Shown here one piece after another: positions 16,694-29,567 of a DNA stretch of 64,000 nt; within the stretch, counting starts at the first letter, position 1, and every line of letters begins with the position of its first letter. The notes beneath the pieces were generated by a model. It did no database searches. It was not told where the DNA came from and worked only from the letters and a program-made list of their open reading frames with translations. Origin of the DNA: Gottfriedia luciferensis (lineage in GTDB: Bacteria > Bacillota > Bacilli > Bacillales > Bacillaceae_G); the NCBI RefSeq assembly GCF_001712755.1, contig NZ_MDKC01000013.1:186001-250000 (forward strand), given 5' to 3'. The position numbers and the translations under genes were made by a program.

Positions 16694-18898
16694 ATGAAAA
16701 ATTACTTTCTTAAAATAATTATTTGTTTAGTTTTTTTACTATTTCCATTTAAAGATGTATATGTAAATGCACATGAACAACAAAAACAAGTAGCTTTAAT
16801 TTCGGTTAAAGATGGAATGATTACACAGGCGATAAAATATATTGCTGAACGTTTCCCTAATGTAACCGTAAGACAACAATACACTGAGACGTATTATGGT
16901 TTTTCTGTATCGGGTTCTCTTGAAGAGTTATCACAGTTAGCTAAAATGCCGTTAGTAAATGATATGCACTTTGTTACAACTTATAGAGCTCATTTAGAAG
17001 ATAGTATCCCTTTTATTGGAGCGGACGAAGCTCAATTATATAAGGATCAAAGGGGAAGAAAGATTACTGGTGAAGGCGTTAAGGTAGGAGTAATCGATAC
17101 TGGTGTAGATTACAGGCATCCTGATTTGAAATCAAATTATGGTGGCGGTTACGATACAATTGATTTAGATAAAGATCCAATGGAGACTAAGCTTGAAGAA
17201 AAAAGCACATTTCATGGTACCCATGTAGCTGGTGTAATAGCGGCAAATGGAAAAAGAAAAGGTGTAGCCCCTAAAGCTACAATCTATGCATACCGTGCTC
17301 TTGGCCCTGGTGGCGTTGGTACATCTGAAACTGTTATGGCTGCAATTGAGCGAGCAGTGAAGGATAAAGTAGATATTATTAATTTATCGCTAGGAAATGA
17401 TGTCAACGGACCAGACTGGCCGACAAGTATTGCGTTAGATAAGGCAGTAGAGAAGGGTGTACTTGCAATTACGGCTGCTGGAAACTCTGGACCAGGACTA
17501 TGGACTGTTGGGTCTCCCGCTACTGCATCAAAGGCTTTAACAGTTGGTGCGAGCTATCCACCTGTTCTTTTCCCATCTATCCACGTGAAAAATAAAGAGA
17601 CAATTATTAGTCCTATGATAGGATCGGCTAAATGGGGTAAAGGTTTAAATGGGCGATTTGTATTTAAGAAATATGGTGAAAAGCGTGATTTAAAAAGAGT
17701 AAAAGATAAAATTGTCTTGCTTGAAAGGGGAAAAATTACATTCACTGATAAAGTAAAAAATGCTCAAGATGCTGGTGCTAAGGCCGTTATTGTCTTTAAT
17801 AATATTGATGGAAATTTCATCGGACAAATTAAAGGAAAATTTACTGTTCCAGCTGCGACTATCTCAAGAAAAGAAGGCTTAATGATTAAGAAAATCATTG
17901 AGAAAAGTAAAGTGGAAGCTAAGACTGGACATGAAAAGAAGGTTGATATTCTTGCAGATTTCAGCTCTAGAGGGCCGGTAACAGGTACTTGGCAAATGAA
18001 GCCGGATTTATTAGCTCCAGGTGTACAAATAAAAAGTACAATTCCGGGTGGGTATTTAGCGCTTCAAGGAACGAGTATGGCAAGTCCACATGTTGCCGGA
18101 GCAGCTGCTCTAGTAAGACAACTGCACCCAGATTGGAGTATGGACGATTTAAAAAGTGTGCTAGTCAATACAGCAACACCATTATATAAGAATAATAAAA
18201 AGATGTATCATGCGTACGAACAAGGGGCTGGAAGATTAGATATAGAAAAGGCACTTGAGACTGAGACAACATTATTCCCTACGTCTTTATCTTTAGGAGT
18301 AACTAGAAAAACCGATTTACAAATTAAGAAAGATTTTGTCGTAAGAATATCGAATAAATCAAATATGCCAAAACAAGTTACGGCTATAAATAATCAGCCA
18401 GCCACAGGAATACAATGGGTATTACCGAAGCCTTTTACAATTCCAGCACACACTAGCAAAAAGATTAATCTTACTGCAACAGTTGATACGAAATTATTAA
18501 GAGATGGATTTTATGATGGGGCAATAACGTTCAGCACAAATGATGATGAAAATTTAAGAATGCCGTTTTTATTATTACAAGGAGAACCGAATTTTCCGTC
18601 AGTAATGGGATTTCACTTTGGAAGAGTGAAAGGTAAAAATCGCTATAAATATGAACTCTATTTACCAAGTAAGGTTGAGGAATACAAAATTGCTGTTTTT
18701 GAATCAGAAACATTCCGTTTGTTAGGTGTAATTGATGAGCAGGAGAACAGTAAGAGGGGGATTATCAAAAAGGAATTAGTTTTAAAAGATTTTCCTAAAA
18801 GTGGAATTTATAAGTTTGTGATATTTTATAAACGTAAACAATATGAAAGTGCAACGGAATCTTACGTCAATGTCGCTAAAATTTATGTTGAAGACTAA
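16694..18898 (+). CDS. Secreted subtilisin-like serine protease (Vpr-type, S8 family with PA domain)
   Basis: A 734-aa exported peptidase. An N-terminal signal peptide with hydrophobic core (residues 7-25) is followed by an I9-type propeptide (about 30-100). The S8 catalytic domain has Asp in VGVIDTGVDYRHPD, His in HGTHVAGVIAANG, oxyanion Asn in AAGNSGPG and Ser in GTSMASPHVAG. A PA insertion (about 290-400) lies between Asn and Ser, as in Vpr. The C-terminal beta-rich region (from about 530) is probably an Fn3-like domain. SD AAAGGAG is 12 nt upstream. Substrate is probably extracellular protein. Confidence 0.92.
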   Translation: MKNYFLKIIICLVFLLFPFKDVYVNAHEQQKQVALISVKDGMITQAIKYIAERFPNVTVRQQYTETYYGFSVSGSLEELSQLAKMPLVNDMHFVTTYRAHLEDSIPFIGADEAQLYKDQRGRKITGEGVKVGVIDTGVDYRHPDLKSNYGGGYDTIDLDKDPMETKLEEKSTFHGTHVAGVIAANGKRKGVAPKATIYAYRALGPGGVGTSETVMAAIERAVKDKVDIINLSLGNDVNGPDWPTSIALDKAVEKGVLAITAAGNSGPGLWTVGSPATASKALTVGASYPPVLFPSIHVKNKETIISPMIGSAKWGKGLNGRFVFKKYGEKRDLKRVKDKIVLLERGKITFTDKVKNAQDAGAKAVIVFNNIDGNFIGQIKGKFTVPAATISRKEGLMIKKIIEKSKVEAKTGHEKKVDILADFSSRGPVTGTWQMKPDLLAPGVQIKSTIPGGYLALQGTSMASPHVAGAAALVRQLHPDWSMDDLKSVLVNTATPLYKNNKKMYHAYEQGAGRLDIEKALETETTLFPTSLSLGVTRKTDLQIKKDFVVRISNKSNMPKQVTAINNQPATGIQWVLPKPFTIPAHTSKKINLTATVDTKLLRDGFYDGAITFSTNDDENLRMPFLLLQGEPNFPSVMGFHFGRVKGKNRYKYELYLPSKVEEYKIAVFESETFRLLGVIDEQENSKRGIIKKELVLKDFPKSGIYKFVIFYKRKQYESATESYVNVAKIYVED

Positions 18899-18939
18899 AA
18901 ATTGGTAAGTATTTTTTAATAGTTTTTTAATTTAGGTAA

Positions 18940-18969
18940 TTGACACATTTTTGTAACATATTGTATGCT
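18940..18969 (+). promoter_or_regulatory. Distal sigma-A promoter candidate of the atp operon
   Basis: TTGACA (18940-18945), N18, TATGCT (18964-18969). The -35 is perfect. Transcription would run through the repeat/cre block at 19024-19062 and into atpZ. Confidence 0.5.
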
Positions 18970-19023
18970 TAACATGAATGTTTAAAAGGGTTTTCAATGT
19001 ATGTAAATACTATGTTATTAAAA

Positions 19024-19062
19024 TTTTTTGAACGTTTTGTGAACAATTTGTGAACGTTTTCA
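19024..19062 (+). promoter_or_regulatory. Three tandem 11-bp repeats and cre site before the atp operon
   Basis: TTTTTTGAACG, TTTTGTGAACA and ATTTGTGAACG follow one another at 19024-19056, one helical turn each. Two contain TTTGTGAAC, close to the ResD consensus TTTGTGAAT. Overlapping them, 19049-19062 reads TGAAAACGTTCACA on the minus strand, a perfect TGWAANCGNTNWCA cre. A weak -10 TAGAAT lies at 19093-19098. Confidence 0.5.
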
Positions 19063-19160
19063 ATGTTTAGAGATTTTAGCAGATATTTGTTGTAGAATTA
19101 ACCATGATAAGACTTTTGGCAATTTTTTGGAGAATGAAAATTGACATGGAGGGATTTTGT

Positions 19161-19385
19161 ATGAAAAACAACAATCAACATCCTCTTAAAGCAATGGCAC
19201 TCATGTCTTCCATTCTAGCTCAGCTTGTCGGTTCTATTCTCATAGGCATCTTTTTAGGAAGATGGATTGATTCATTTTTTAATTGGCCAGTACCAGTATT
19301 TATGATCATCTTTTTACTGTTAGGATTATTTACTGGAATCTATGGCACGCTTAAATTAGTTAAGCAATTCACACCAGGGGACTAG
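19161..19385 (+). CDS. atpZ: AtpZ-type ATP synthase-associated protein
   Basis: A 74-aa protein with two transmembrane helices (about residues 10-32 and 42-66), of the AtpZ/ATPase_gene1 family. AtpZ works with AtpI in c-ring assembly and Mg transport in alkaliphilic Bacillus. The start at 19161 follows GGAGGG (19149-19154); the frame from 19104 adds unlikely residues and covers the promoter. It opens the atp operon, 4 nt before atpI. Confidence 0.85.
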   Translation: MKNNNQHPLKAMALMSSILAQLVGSILIGIFLGRWIDSFFNWPVPVFMIIFLLLGLFTGIYGTLKLVKQFTPGD

Positions 19386-19389
19386 TTAC

Positions 19390-20506
<1,117 letters not shown>

Positions 20507-20565
20507 TCTGCTCATTAAAATTGGTAGTTAGATAAAAATTATAAAAAAAAATATATTTCTTATGA

Positions 20566-20802
<237 letters not shown>

Positions 20803-20823
20803 GATTTATACAAGTAGTTAAAA

Positions 20824-20859
20824 AATGGCGAAGTTTGTGTTCACATTTACTTCGCCATT
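20824..20859 (+). other. Intra-operon hairpin between atpE and atpF
   Basis: AATGGCGAAGT (20824-20834) pairs perfectly with ACTTCGCCATT (20849-20859). Only a weak CCTTT follows, so read-through is expected. It may protect the atpE 3' end or attenuate downstream genes. Confidence 0.6.
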
Positions 20860-20983
20860 CCTTTATGACACTTTTGTTGTAAAGATTGAATTTTGAAATT
20901 AAAGCTAAGGTCGGTAAGAGTCCAAAGCTATGTTATAAAAAAGAAAAATTATTAAAAGATACCCTCGAAGGGAGTGAAGGCTT

Positions 20984-21511
20984 GTGTTAAACGGTTCATT
21001 ATTCGTAATCGGTGAAGCAAACGGACATGGTATACCTTGGGGCGATGTAGCGTTTCAATTAGTAATCTTCTTAATCCTACTTGCTTTATTACGTAAGTAT
21101 GCATTAGGACCTGTAATGGGAATTATGAAACAACGTGAAGATCACATCGCTAATCAATTAGACTCAGCTGAGAAAAACAACGCTGATGCAATGAAACTAG
21201 TTGAAGAGCAAAAGCAAGAGTTAGTTGCTGCTCGAACTGAAGCTCGTGAGCTTCTTGAGAAAGCTAGAAAGCAAGCTGATGTACAACGTGAAGAAATCGT
21301 TGCAGCAGCAAAAGCAGAAGCTGAAAACTTGAAAGAAAGTGCTAAACGTGAAATTACACGTGAAAAAGAGCTTGCAGTACAATCAGTTCAACAACAAGTG
21401 GCTTCATTATCTGTATTAATTGCTTCTAAAGTACTTGAAAAAGAAGTGAAGTCTGAAGACCAATCTGCTATTTTTGATCAATATCTTAAAGAAGTAGGCG
21501 AAGCTAAATGA
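20984..21511 (+). CDS. atpF: ATP synthase F0 subunit b
   Basis: Peripheral stalk subunit, 175 aa: an N-terminal membrane helix (about residues 14-32), then a long charged coiled coil (EKNNADAMKLVEEQKQEL and on). The start is GTG 20984 with GGGAGTG upstream. Its stop overlaps atpH by ATGA, so the delta subunit that caps the stalk is translated in coupling. Confidence 0.95.
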   Translation: MLNGSLFVIGEANGHGIPWGDVAFQLVIFLILLALLRKYALGPVMGIMKQREDHIANQLDSAEKNNADAMKLVEEQKQELVAARTEARELLEKARKQADVQREEIVAAAKAEAENLKESAKREITREKELAVQSVQQQVASLSVLIASKVLEKEVKSEDQSAIFDQYLKEVGEAK

Positions 21512-22047
21512 GTAACGAATTAGTTGCAAAACGCTACGCAAACGCTCTTTTTGAATTAGCAACTGAACAAAATTTAGTAGAAACTGTTGAACATGACTTA
21601 CAAGTTGTGAAAAAGGAGTATGTAGGAAACTTAGAATTAAATAAGTTTTTACAACACCCTGGTATCACAAAAGAAAGCAAAAAGTCTGTCTTAAATGACA
21701 CGTTTGCTTCAATCTCTGAAACGGTATTAAATCTAGTATGTTTATTAGTCGATCGTGGGCGAATGAGCACTATTTCTAACTTAGTAACTGAATATGTAAA
21801 AATTGCGAATGAAACTCGTAATATTGCAGATGCAACAGTTTACTCTGTAACGGAAATGTCTTCTGAAGAACTAGATAAAATTGGAGCGTTATTCGCTTCT
21901 AAATTAGGTAAAAACTCAATACGTTTGAAAAACGAAATTGACCCATCTTTAATTGGTGGTTATAAAGTTCGTGTTGGAAACCGTATTTTTGACGGCAGTT
22001 TAAAAAATAAACTTGTTCGAATTGAACGTGAATTAATCGCAAAATAG
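21508..22047 (+). CDS. atpH: ATP synthase F1 subunit delta
   Basis: Stalk subunit linking b to the alpha3beta3 head, 179 aa. The N-terminal VAKRYANALFELA and the C-terminal DPSLIGGYKVRVGNRIFDGSL are family signatures. Overlaps atpF by four bases. Confidence 0.96.
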   Translation: MSNELVAKRYANALFELATEQNLVETVEHDLQVVKKEYVGNLELNKFLQHPGITKESKKSVLNDTFASISETVLNLVCLLVDRGRMSTISNLVTEYVKIANETRNIADATVYSVTEMSSEELDKIGALFASKLGKNSIRLKNEIDPSLIGGYKVRVGNRIFDGSLKNKLVRIERELIAK

Positions 22048-22054
22048 TTTGTAG

Positions 22055-23578
<1,524 letters not shown>

Positions 23579-23657
23579 GAAGGCGATTTAAATATCTGGA
23601 TTTGAAGGATCGGGCTCTAGCTCGTCCTTCATTTAACTGTTTACCAAAAGGTGGTGA

Positions 23658-24518
<861 letters not shown>

Positions 24519-24545
24519 TCTGCTTACAACGGCTATATAAATTGA

Positions 24546-25994
<1,449 letters not shown>

Positions 25995-26077
25995 TAATTG
26001 TCTAATCGAAAGGCTTGTTCATCATTCTATTTGAATGAACTTGATTAGCTCACGAAGCTAGACAGGAGGAGTTCACT

Positions 26078-26479
26078 ATGAAGACAATGAAAGTCAGTAT
26101 CGTCACTCCGAATGGACCGGCTTATGAAGGCGAAACAGAATTCGTTAGCACGAAAGCAACTAGCGGTGAGCTAGGTATTTTACCTGGACACATTTCAACT
26201 GTGGCACCGTTAGCAACAGCACCTGTTAAAATTAAATCACCAGCTGGAACTGATTACGTTGCAGTTAGTGGCGGATTCATTGAAATTCGACCTGAAGCCG
26301 TTACAATATTGGCTCAATCTGCTGAAGCATCAACTGAAATCGACGTTGAGCGCGCAGTAGAAGCAAAAAAACGTGCAGAAAAACGTCTACAAGAAAGACG
26401 ACCTGACACAGATATCAAACGTGCAGAACTTGCTTTACACAAAGCAATGAACCGTTTAAACGTAGCACAATATAAGTAA
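26078..26479 (+). CDS. atpC: ATP synthase F1 subunit epsilon
   Basis: Rotor subunit with an inhibitory C-terminus, 133 aa. It has an N-terminal beta sandwich ([23 protein letters not shown]) and two C-terminal helices ([16 protein letters not shown]). ATG 26078 has GGAGGAG six nt upstream; ATG 26087 is an alternative. Last gene of the operon, followed by a strong terminator. Confidence 0.96.
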   Translation: MKTMKVSIVTPNGPAYEGETEFVSTKATSGELGILPGHISTVAPLATAPVKIKSPAGTDYVAVSGGFIEIRPEAVTILAQSAEASTEIDVERAVEAKKRAEKRLQERRPDTDIKRAELALHKAMNRLNVAQYK

Positions 26480-26487
26480 TTAAAAAT

Positions 26488-26515
26488 AGAGCCCTTTTTG
26501 GGGCTCTTTTTTTGT
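26488..26515 (+). terminator. Terminator of the atp operon
   Basis: AGAGCCC pairs with GGGCTCT around a short T-rich loop, then T7. Confidence 0.9.
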
Positions 26516-26560
26516 TGGATGGGAGTGGGGTTGGGTGGGGTCGTTAGTAGGATGATGGGT

Positions 26561-26854
26561 GCAATTAAGGATAATTAAAGTGCAAATAACTAGGTTGAGC
26601 GTGCAAATAAATTTAATTAAGTGAAGGAAAAACTGATCGGTGTAAATAAAATCATGAGTATCGACAATAACTCAAACAAGTGCGCAAATAAATTATGAAA
26701 ACCGCAAATAAAATTGAAGAATCACAATTAAAAATTGAAAATAGCAATTAAAAATGGCAAACCGCAAATAAATTTTGTGAATCACAAATAAAAAAGCAAA
26801 ATAGCAATTATTTATAAGGAAATCGCTATATAAAGTAGAAGAATCGCAAATAAA
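26561..26854. repeat. Phased array of GCAAWTAA units at 20-21 bp spacing
   Basis: GCAAATAA/GCAATTAA-like octamers start at 26561, 26582, 26603, 26642, 26663, 26684, 26704, 26724, 26744, 26764, 26784, 26804, 26825 and 26846. Spacings are 21, 21, 39, 21, 21, 20, 20, 20, 20, 20, 20, 21 and 21, so one unit is missing or unrecognisable near 26622. The sequence between units is partly conserved (GAA.. and AATC/ATA before the next unit). It fills most of the 604-bp gap between atpC and the NERD gene and has no supportable gene. Two similar units 21 bp apart occur at 63698 and 63719. It is not a CRISPR: units are too short and spacers are related. Confidence 0.75.
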
Positions 26855-27044
26855 GTACATTACCATTTAAAATTAATCAAAAATTTTCCTTGTAGATTAT
26901 TATTTTGACTAGATTTAGTACGATATTTCAAGAAAATTAATTAAAATAAGGCAATATTGCTTTAAAACATATAAAAAAACTGAAGAATAGATACCAATTC
27001 ACTTTAACTTTTCACAATCAAGATTAGGAGGTGACACGGAAATT

Positions 27045-27068
27045 ATGTCGAACTTTATCATAAAATAA
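27045..27068 (+). CDS. Possible 7-aa leader peptide before the NERD gene
   Basis: ATG-TCG-AAC-TTT-ATC-ATA-AAA-TAA (MSNFIIK) follows a strong TTAGGAGGTGA. It ends 15 nt before the NERD start, which has its own AAGAGGTGA. It may couple translation or simply be fortuitous. Confidence 0.25.
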   Translation: MSNFIIK

Positions 27069-27083
27069 AAAAGAGGTGATTAA

Positions 27084-27908
27084 ATGATTTTGAAAGAAAG
27101 AACTGTTCCATTGACTATTAGGAAACTTGAAGCTCTACTTAGAAGATTACCCAAAGAGCACAACCAAAGATTAAGAATAGAGGATGATCTTGCAAAATTT
27201 AAAGCGGGGTTTCATGGTGAAAAATCACTAGATTATCATTTGAGTTTTTTCAATAAAGAACGGTATATTATAATTCAAGATTTAAGATTGTTAGACAACG
27301 AAAAACGGTTTTTTCAAATCGATACAATAATTCTTTCACCAAGCTTTATTTTAATTATTGAAGTGAAGAATTTAGTTGGAATACTTTACTTTGATCAAAG
27401 TTTCAATCAACTTATTCGAATGAATGAGGGAAAGGAAGAAGCTTTCATGAACCCAATTATTCAAGTTGAGCGGCAAAAACGGCAACTTCGAAGTTGGTTA
27501 GAGCAAAATAAGTTTATGAATTACCCAATAATTCCATGGGTTGTATTAAGTAATTCTAAATCGATCATAAAAGCATCATCTAATGTAATACAGATTGCTA
27601 ACACGGTTATTCATTCAGATTCACTCTACAGAAAACTTGAGGAATTAGAAAAAAAGTTGCATATAAACATTTTCACATCTAAAGAAATTCGTAAGTTAGC
27701 AAAGCTCTTAATAAAACAAAATCAACTACTAGATCAAAATATACTCGAGAAATACAATATATCTAAAAATGAATTATTGACTGGCGTAATTTGTGACAAC
27801 TGTAAATTGTATTCTAGCTCAGAACTAAGGGTTCTTGGTATTGCCCGCAATGCTTCAACGTTTCAAAAGATGCTCATTTACATTCGTTATATGATTTTTA
27901 TTTATTAA
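27084..27908 (+). CDS. NERD-domain protein, C-terminus disrupted by frameshift
   Basis: Nuclease-related-domain protein, 274 aa as read. The N-terminal NERD core contains FQIDTIILSPSFILIIEVKN (Asp and E-x-K of a restriction-endonuclease-like fold) near residues 77-96. A basic QVERQKRQLRSWLEQ helix follows. The end, TGVICDNCKLYSSS then an unrelated hydrophobic tail, is abnormal. A shift to the -1 frame near 27822-27836 continues with WYCPQC and a typical family tail. SD AAGAGGTGA is upstream. Substrate and role are unknown. Either a recent pseudogene, a sequencing error, or a protein with a changed tail. Confidence 0.7.
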   Translation: MILKERTVPLTIRKLEALLRRLPKEHNQRLRIEDDLAKFKAGFHGEKSLDYHLSFFNKERYIIIQDLRLLDNEKRFFQIDTIILSPSFILIIEVKNLVGILYFDQSFNQLIRMNEGKEEAFMNPIIQVERQKRQLRSWLEQNKFMNYPIIPWVVLSNSKSIIKASSNVIQIANTVIHSDSLYRKLEELEKKLHINIFTSKEIRKLAKLLIKQNQLLDQNILEKYNISKNELLTGVICDNCKLYSSSELRVLGIARNASTFQKMLIYIRYMIFIY

Positions 27909-28039
27909 TTGGAAATACCATTAAAAATAGCCAACTTCGCGAATTCCTACATATAACTTCAATATACTCAGCTTCAAGACTCCTACGTAAACTAAACCTA
28001 CCATCATCAGGAACAAAAAAGACAAAACACACTATTTAG
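27836..28039 (+). pseudogene. Out-of-frame 3' part of the NERD gene (zinc-ribbon tail)
   Basis: Reading from TGG at 27836 gives WYCPQCFNVSKDAHLHSLYD, continuing to NSQLREFLHITSIYSASRLL and a stop at 28037-28039, 67 residues. The CPQC pairs with ICDNC of the upstream frame to complete a four-cysteine zinc ribbon as in intact NERD proteins. A single missing base between about 27822 and 27836 explains it. No slippery heptamer is apparent, so programmed frameshifting is unlikely. Confidence 0.7.
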
Positions 28040-28064
28040 ACGAGTTGTCACAGCAATCCTCTTT

Positions 28065-28685
28065 TTAGTTTAATTCCAATCCCGCTGTTGTTAAAACTCC
28101 ATTTCTTGAGATTTTTAAAAGGTATTCTGCCATGTGTTTTTTTGTGTATGGCATGTCATTTTCAACCCAAAATGAAATTACGCTGAGGGTTGCGCCTGAT
28201 ATATAGCTTATTAGTAGGTCACCTGGTACAAGGTATTTATTCTTCTTTGGTTGTATGAATGCAATGCCTTTTTCGAACGTTGTTGATAATACTTCGTAAA
28301 GTTTTCTTCTAAAAATATTTGGTCCTTGTCGTTTTAGTAGGACTTTGTAGAAGTAACTGTTTTTTTCGATATGTTCGAATAGGTGGAAGTAGGATTTTAA
28401 GGCCATTTCATCGAGTGAGTTTGGGTTTCCGTCATAGTTACTAAAATCTACATTTTTCATGGCGCTGTCCAAATCAACTAGTTTTTCTCTAACGATTTGG
28501 CGGATCATTTGGTATTTGTCTTCGTAATGGCTATAAAAGGTTGCTCTGTTCACATTTGCTTTTTTAGTTATATCTTGTACACTAATCGCTTCAAATTCTT
28601 TATCTGATAGTAACGTAATTAATGCATCTTGTAAAAGTTGTCTAGTGCGAATGACACGAGGGTCAAGATTATTTTTTATGCTCAT
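28065..28685 (-). CDS. TetR/AcrR family transcriptional regulator
   Basis: A 206-aa repressor-type protein. The N-terminal TetR HTH (residues 12-58) contains TRQLLQDALITLLSDKEFEAISVQD then KKANVNRATFYSHYEDK. The C-terminal half is the ligand domain. It is transcribed divergently from the EmrA/EmrB-like exporter, so it very probably controls that operon. SD AAGGAG precedes the start on the minus strand. Ligand unknown. Confidence 0.9.
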   Translation of the reverse strand: MSIKNNLDPRVIRTRQLLQDALITLLSDKEFEAISVQDITKKANVNRATFYSHYEDKYQMIRQIVREKLVDLDSAMKNVDFSNYDGNPNSLDEMALKSYFHLFEHIEKNSYFYKVLLKRQGPNIFRRKLYEVLSTTFEKGIAFIQPKKNKYLVPGDLLISYISGATLSVISFWVENDMPYTKKHMAEYLLKISRNGVLTTAGLELN

Positions 28686-28738
28686 TTTAAAACTCCTTTA
28701 TTAAATAACTTTAAGAAATCAAACAGTTAATGATAGAG

Positions 28739-28754
28739 TGTTGCTTAAACAACA
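28739..28754. promoter_or_regulatory. Candidate operator in the TetR/exporter intergenic region
   Basis: The inverted repeat TGTTG-CTTAAA-CAACA lies 54-69 bp from the regulator start. A related GTTGCTTTAC occurs near 28833-28842 next to the exporter gene. Binding is inferred from the divergent layout only. Confidence 0.4.
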
Positions 28755-28892
28755 ATTTTTTAATTATTAACGGTTGAGTACGTTTATAAATCAATTATAA
28801 TTAAAAACTATGAGAAGTAAAACGACAATGTGTTGCTTTACTTTTGTTACCTATATAGAGAAACGATTAAAAATTTAGGAGGAATTTTATTT

Positions 28893-29555
28893 ATGGGGAA
28901 CATGAAGAAAATGGTGTTTGTTAACATAATTACTTTAATCATATTAGTTGCTGGTGGATTTGCTGGTTATTACTATTATGATCAATCAACAAATTATATC
29001 AAAACTGATAATGCAAAAATAGATGGGCAACAAATTGTTATTTCATCTCCTGCTGCTGGTAAGCTTGAGTCATGGTCAGGTACTTTCGGAAAAACATTTT
29101 CACCAAATGAATCAATCGGGAAAGTTTTAACTGCGCCTCAAACTGCTGGAGATACTGCACATGAAGTATCAGTTTCAGTACCAACATATGCTACGATTGT
29201 TCAAGCAAATGCAATTAAAGATCAATTGGTTGGAACAGGTTCAACTCTTGGTTATGCATATAACTTAGATAACCTTTGGGTTACTGCAAATATTAAAGAA
29301 ACTGAAGTAGAAGATGTGAAAAAAGGTCAAGTGGTTGATGTGTATGTTGACGCATATCCAGATACTACTTTAACAGGTACTGTTGAATTTGTTGGATTAA
29401 CAACTGCAAATACATTTAGTTTATTACCTTCTGGAAACTCTAATGCAAACTATACGAAAGTTGAGCAGGTTGTACCTGTAAGAATTGCTTTAGATCATAA
29501 TAAGTCATTTGAAATTGTTCCAGGAATGAATGCTTCTGTTCGTATCCATAAGTAA
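28893..29555 (+). CDS. EmrA-like periplasmic-adaptor (HlyD family) protein
   Basis: A 220-aa membrane-anchored adaptor partnering the downstream exporter. It has one N-terminal helix (residues 7-28), the biotinyl-lipoyl entry (YIKTDNAKIDGQQIVISSP), the second half (ATIVQANAIKDQLVGTGSTL) and a beta-barrel domain (LDNLWVTANIKETEVEDVKKG). The long coiled-coil hairpin of Gram-negative EmrA is missing, as expected in a cell without an outer membrane. ATG 28893 follows AGGAGGAA; the frame from 28830 is not credible. It lies 12 nt before the MFS gene. Confidence 0.88.
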   Translation: MGNMKKMVFVNIITLIILVAGGFAGYYYYDQSTNYIKTDNAKIDGQQIVISSPAAGKLESWSGTFGKTFSPNESIGKVLTAPQTAGDTAHEVSVSVPTYATIVQANAIKDQLVGTGSTLGYAYNLDNLWVTANIKETEVEDVKKGQVVDVYVDAYPDTTLTGTVEFVGLTTANTFSLLPSGNSNANYTKVEQVVPVRIALDHNKSFEIVPGMNASVRIHK

Positions 29556-29567
29556 GGAGGAATTTCT

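Noticed and set aside
26561-26854. CRISPR array
   Set aside because: Repeats are 8-9 bp, spacing is 20-21 bp, spacers are similar to each other, and no cas genes are present.
27822-27838. Programmed frameshift in the NERD gene
   Set aside because: No slippery heptamer, internal SD or downstream stem was seen near the shift point; a simple indel or sequencing error is more likely.
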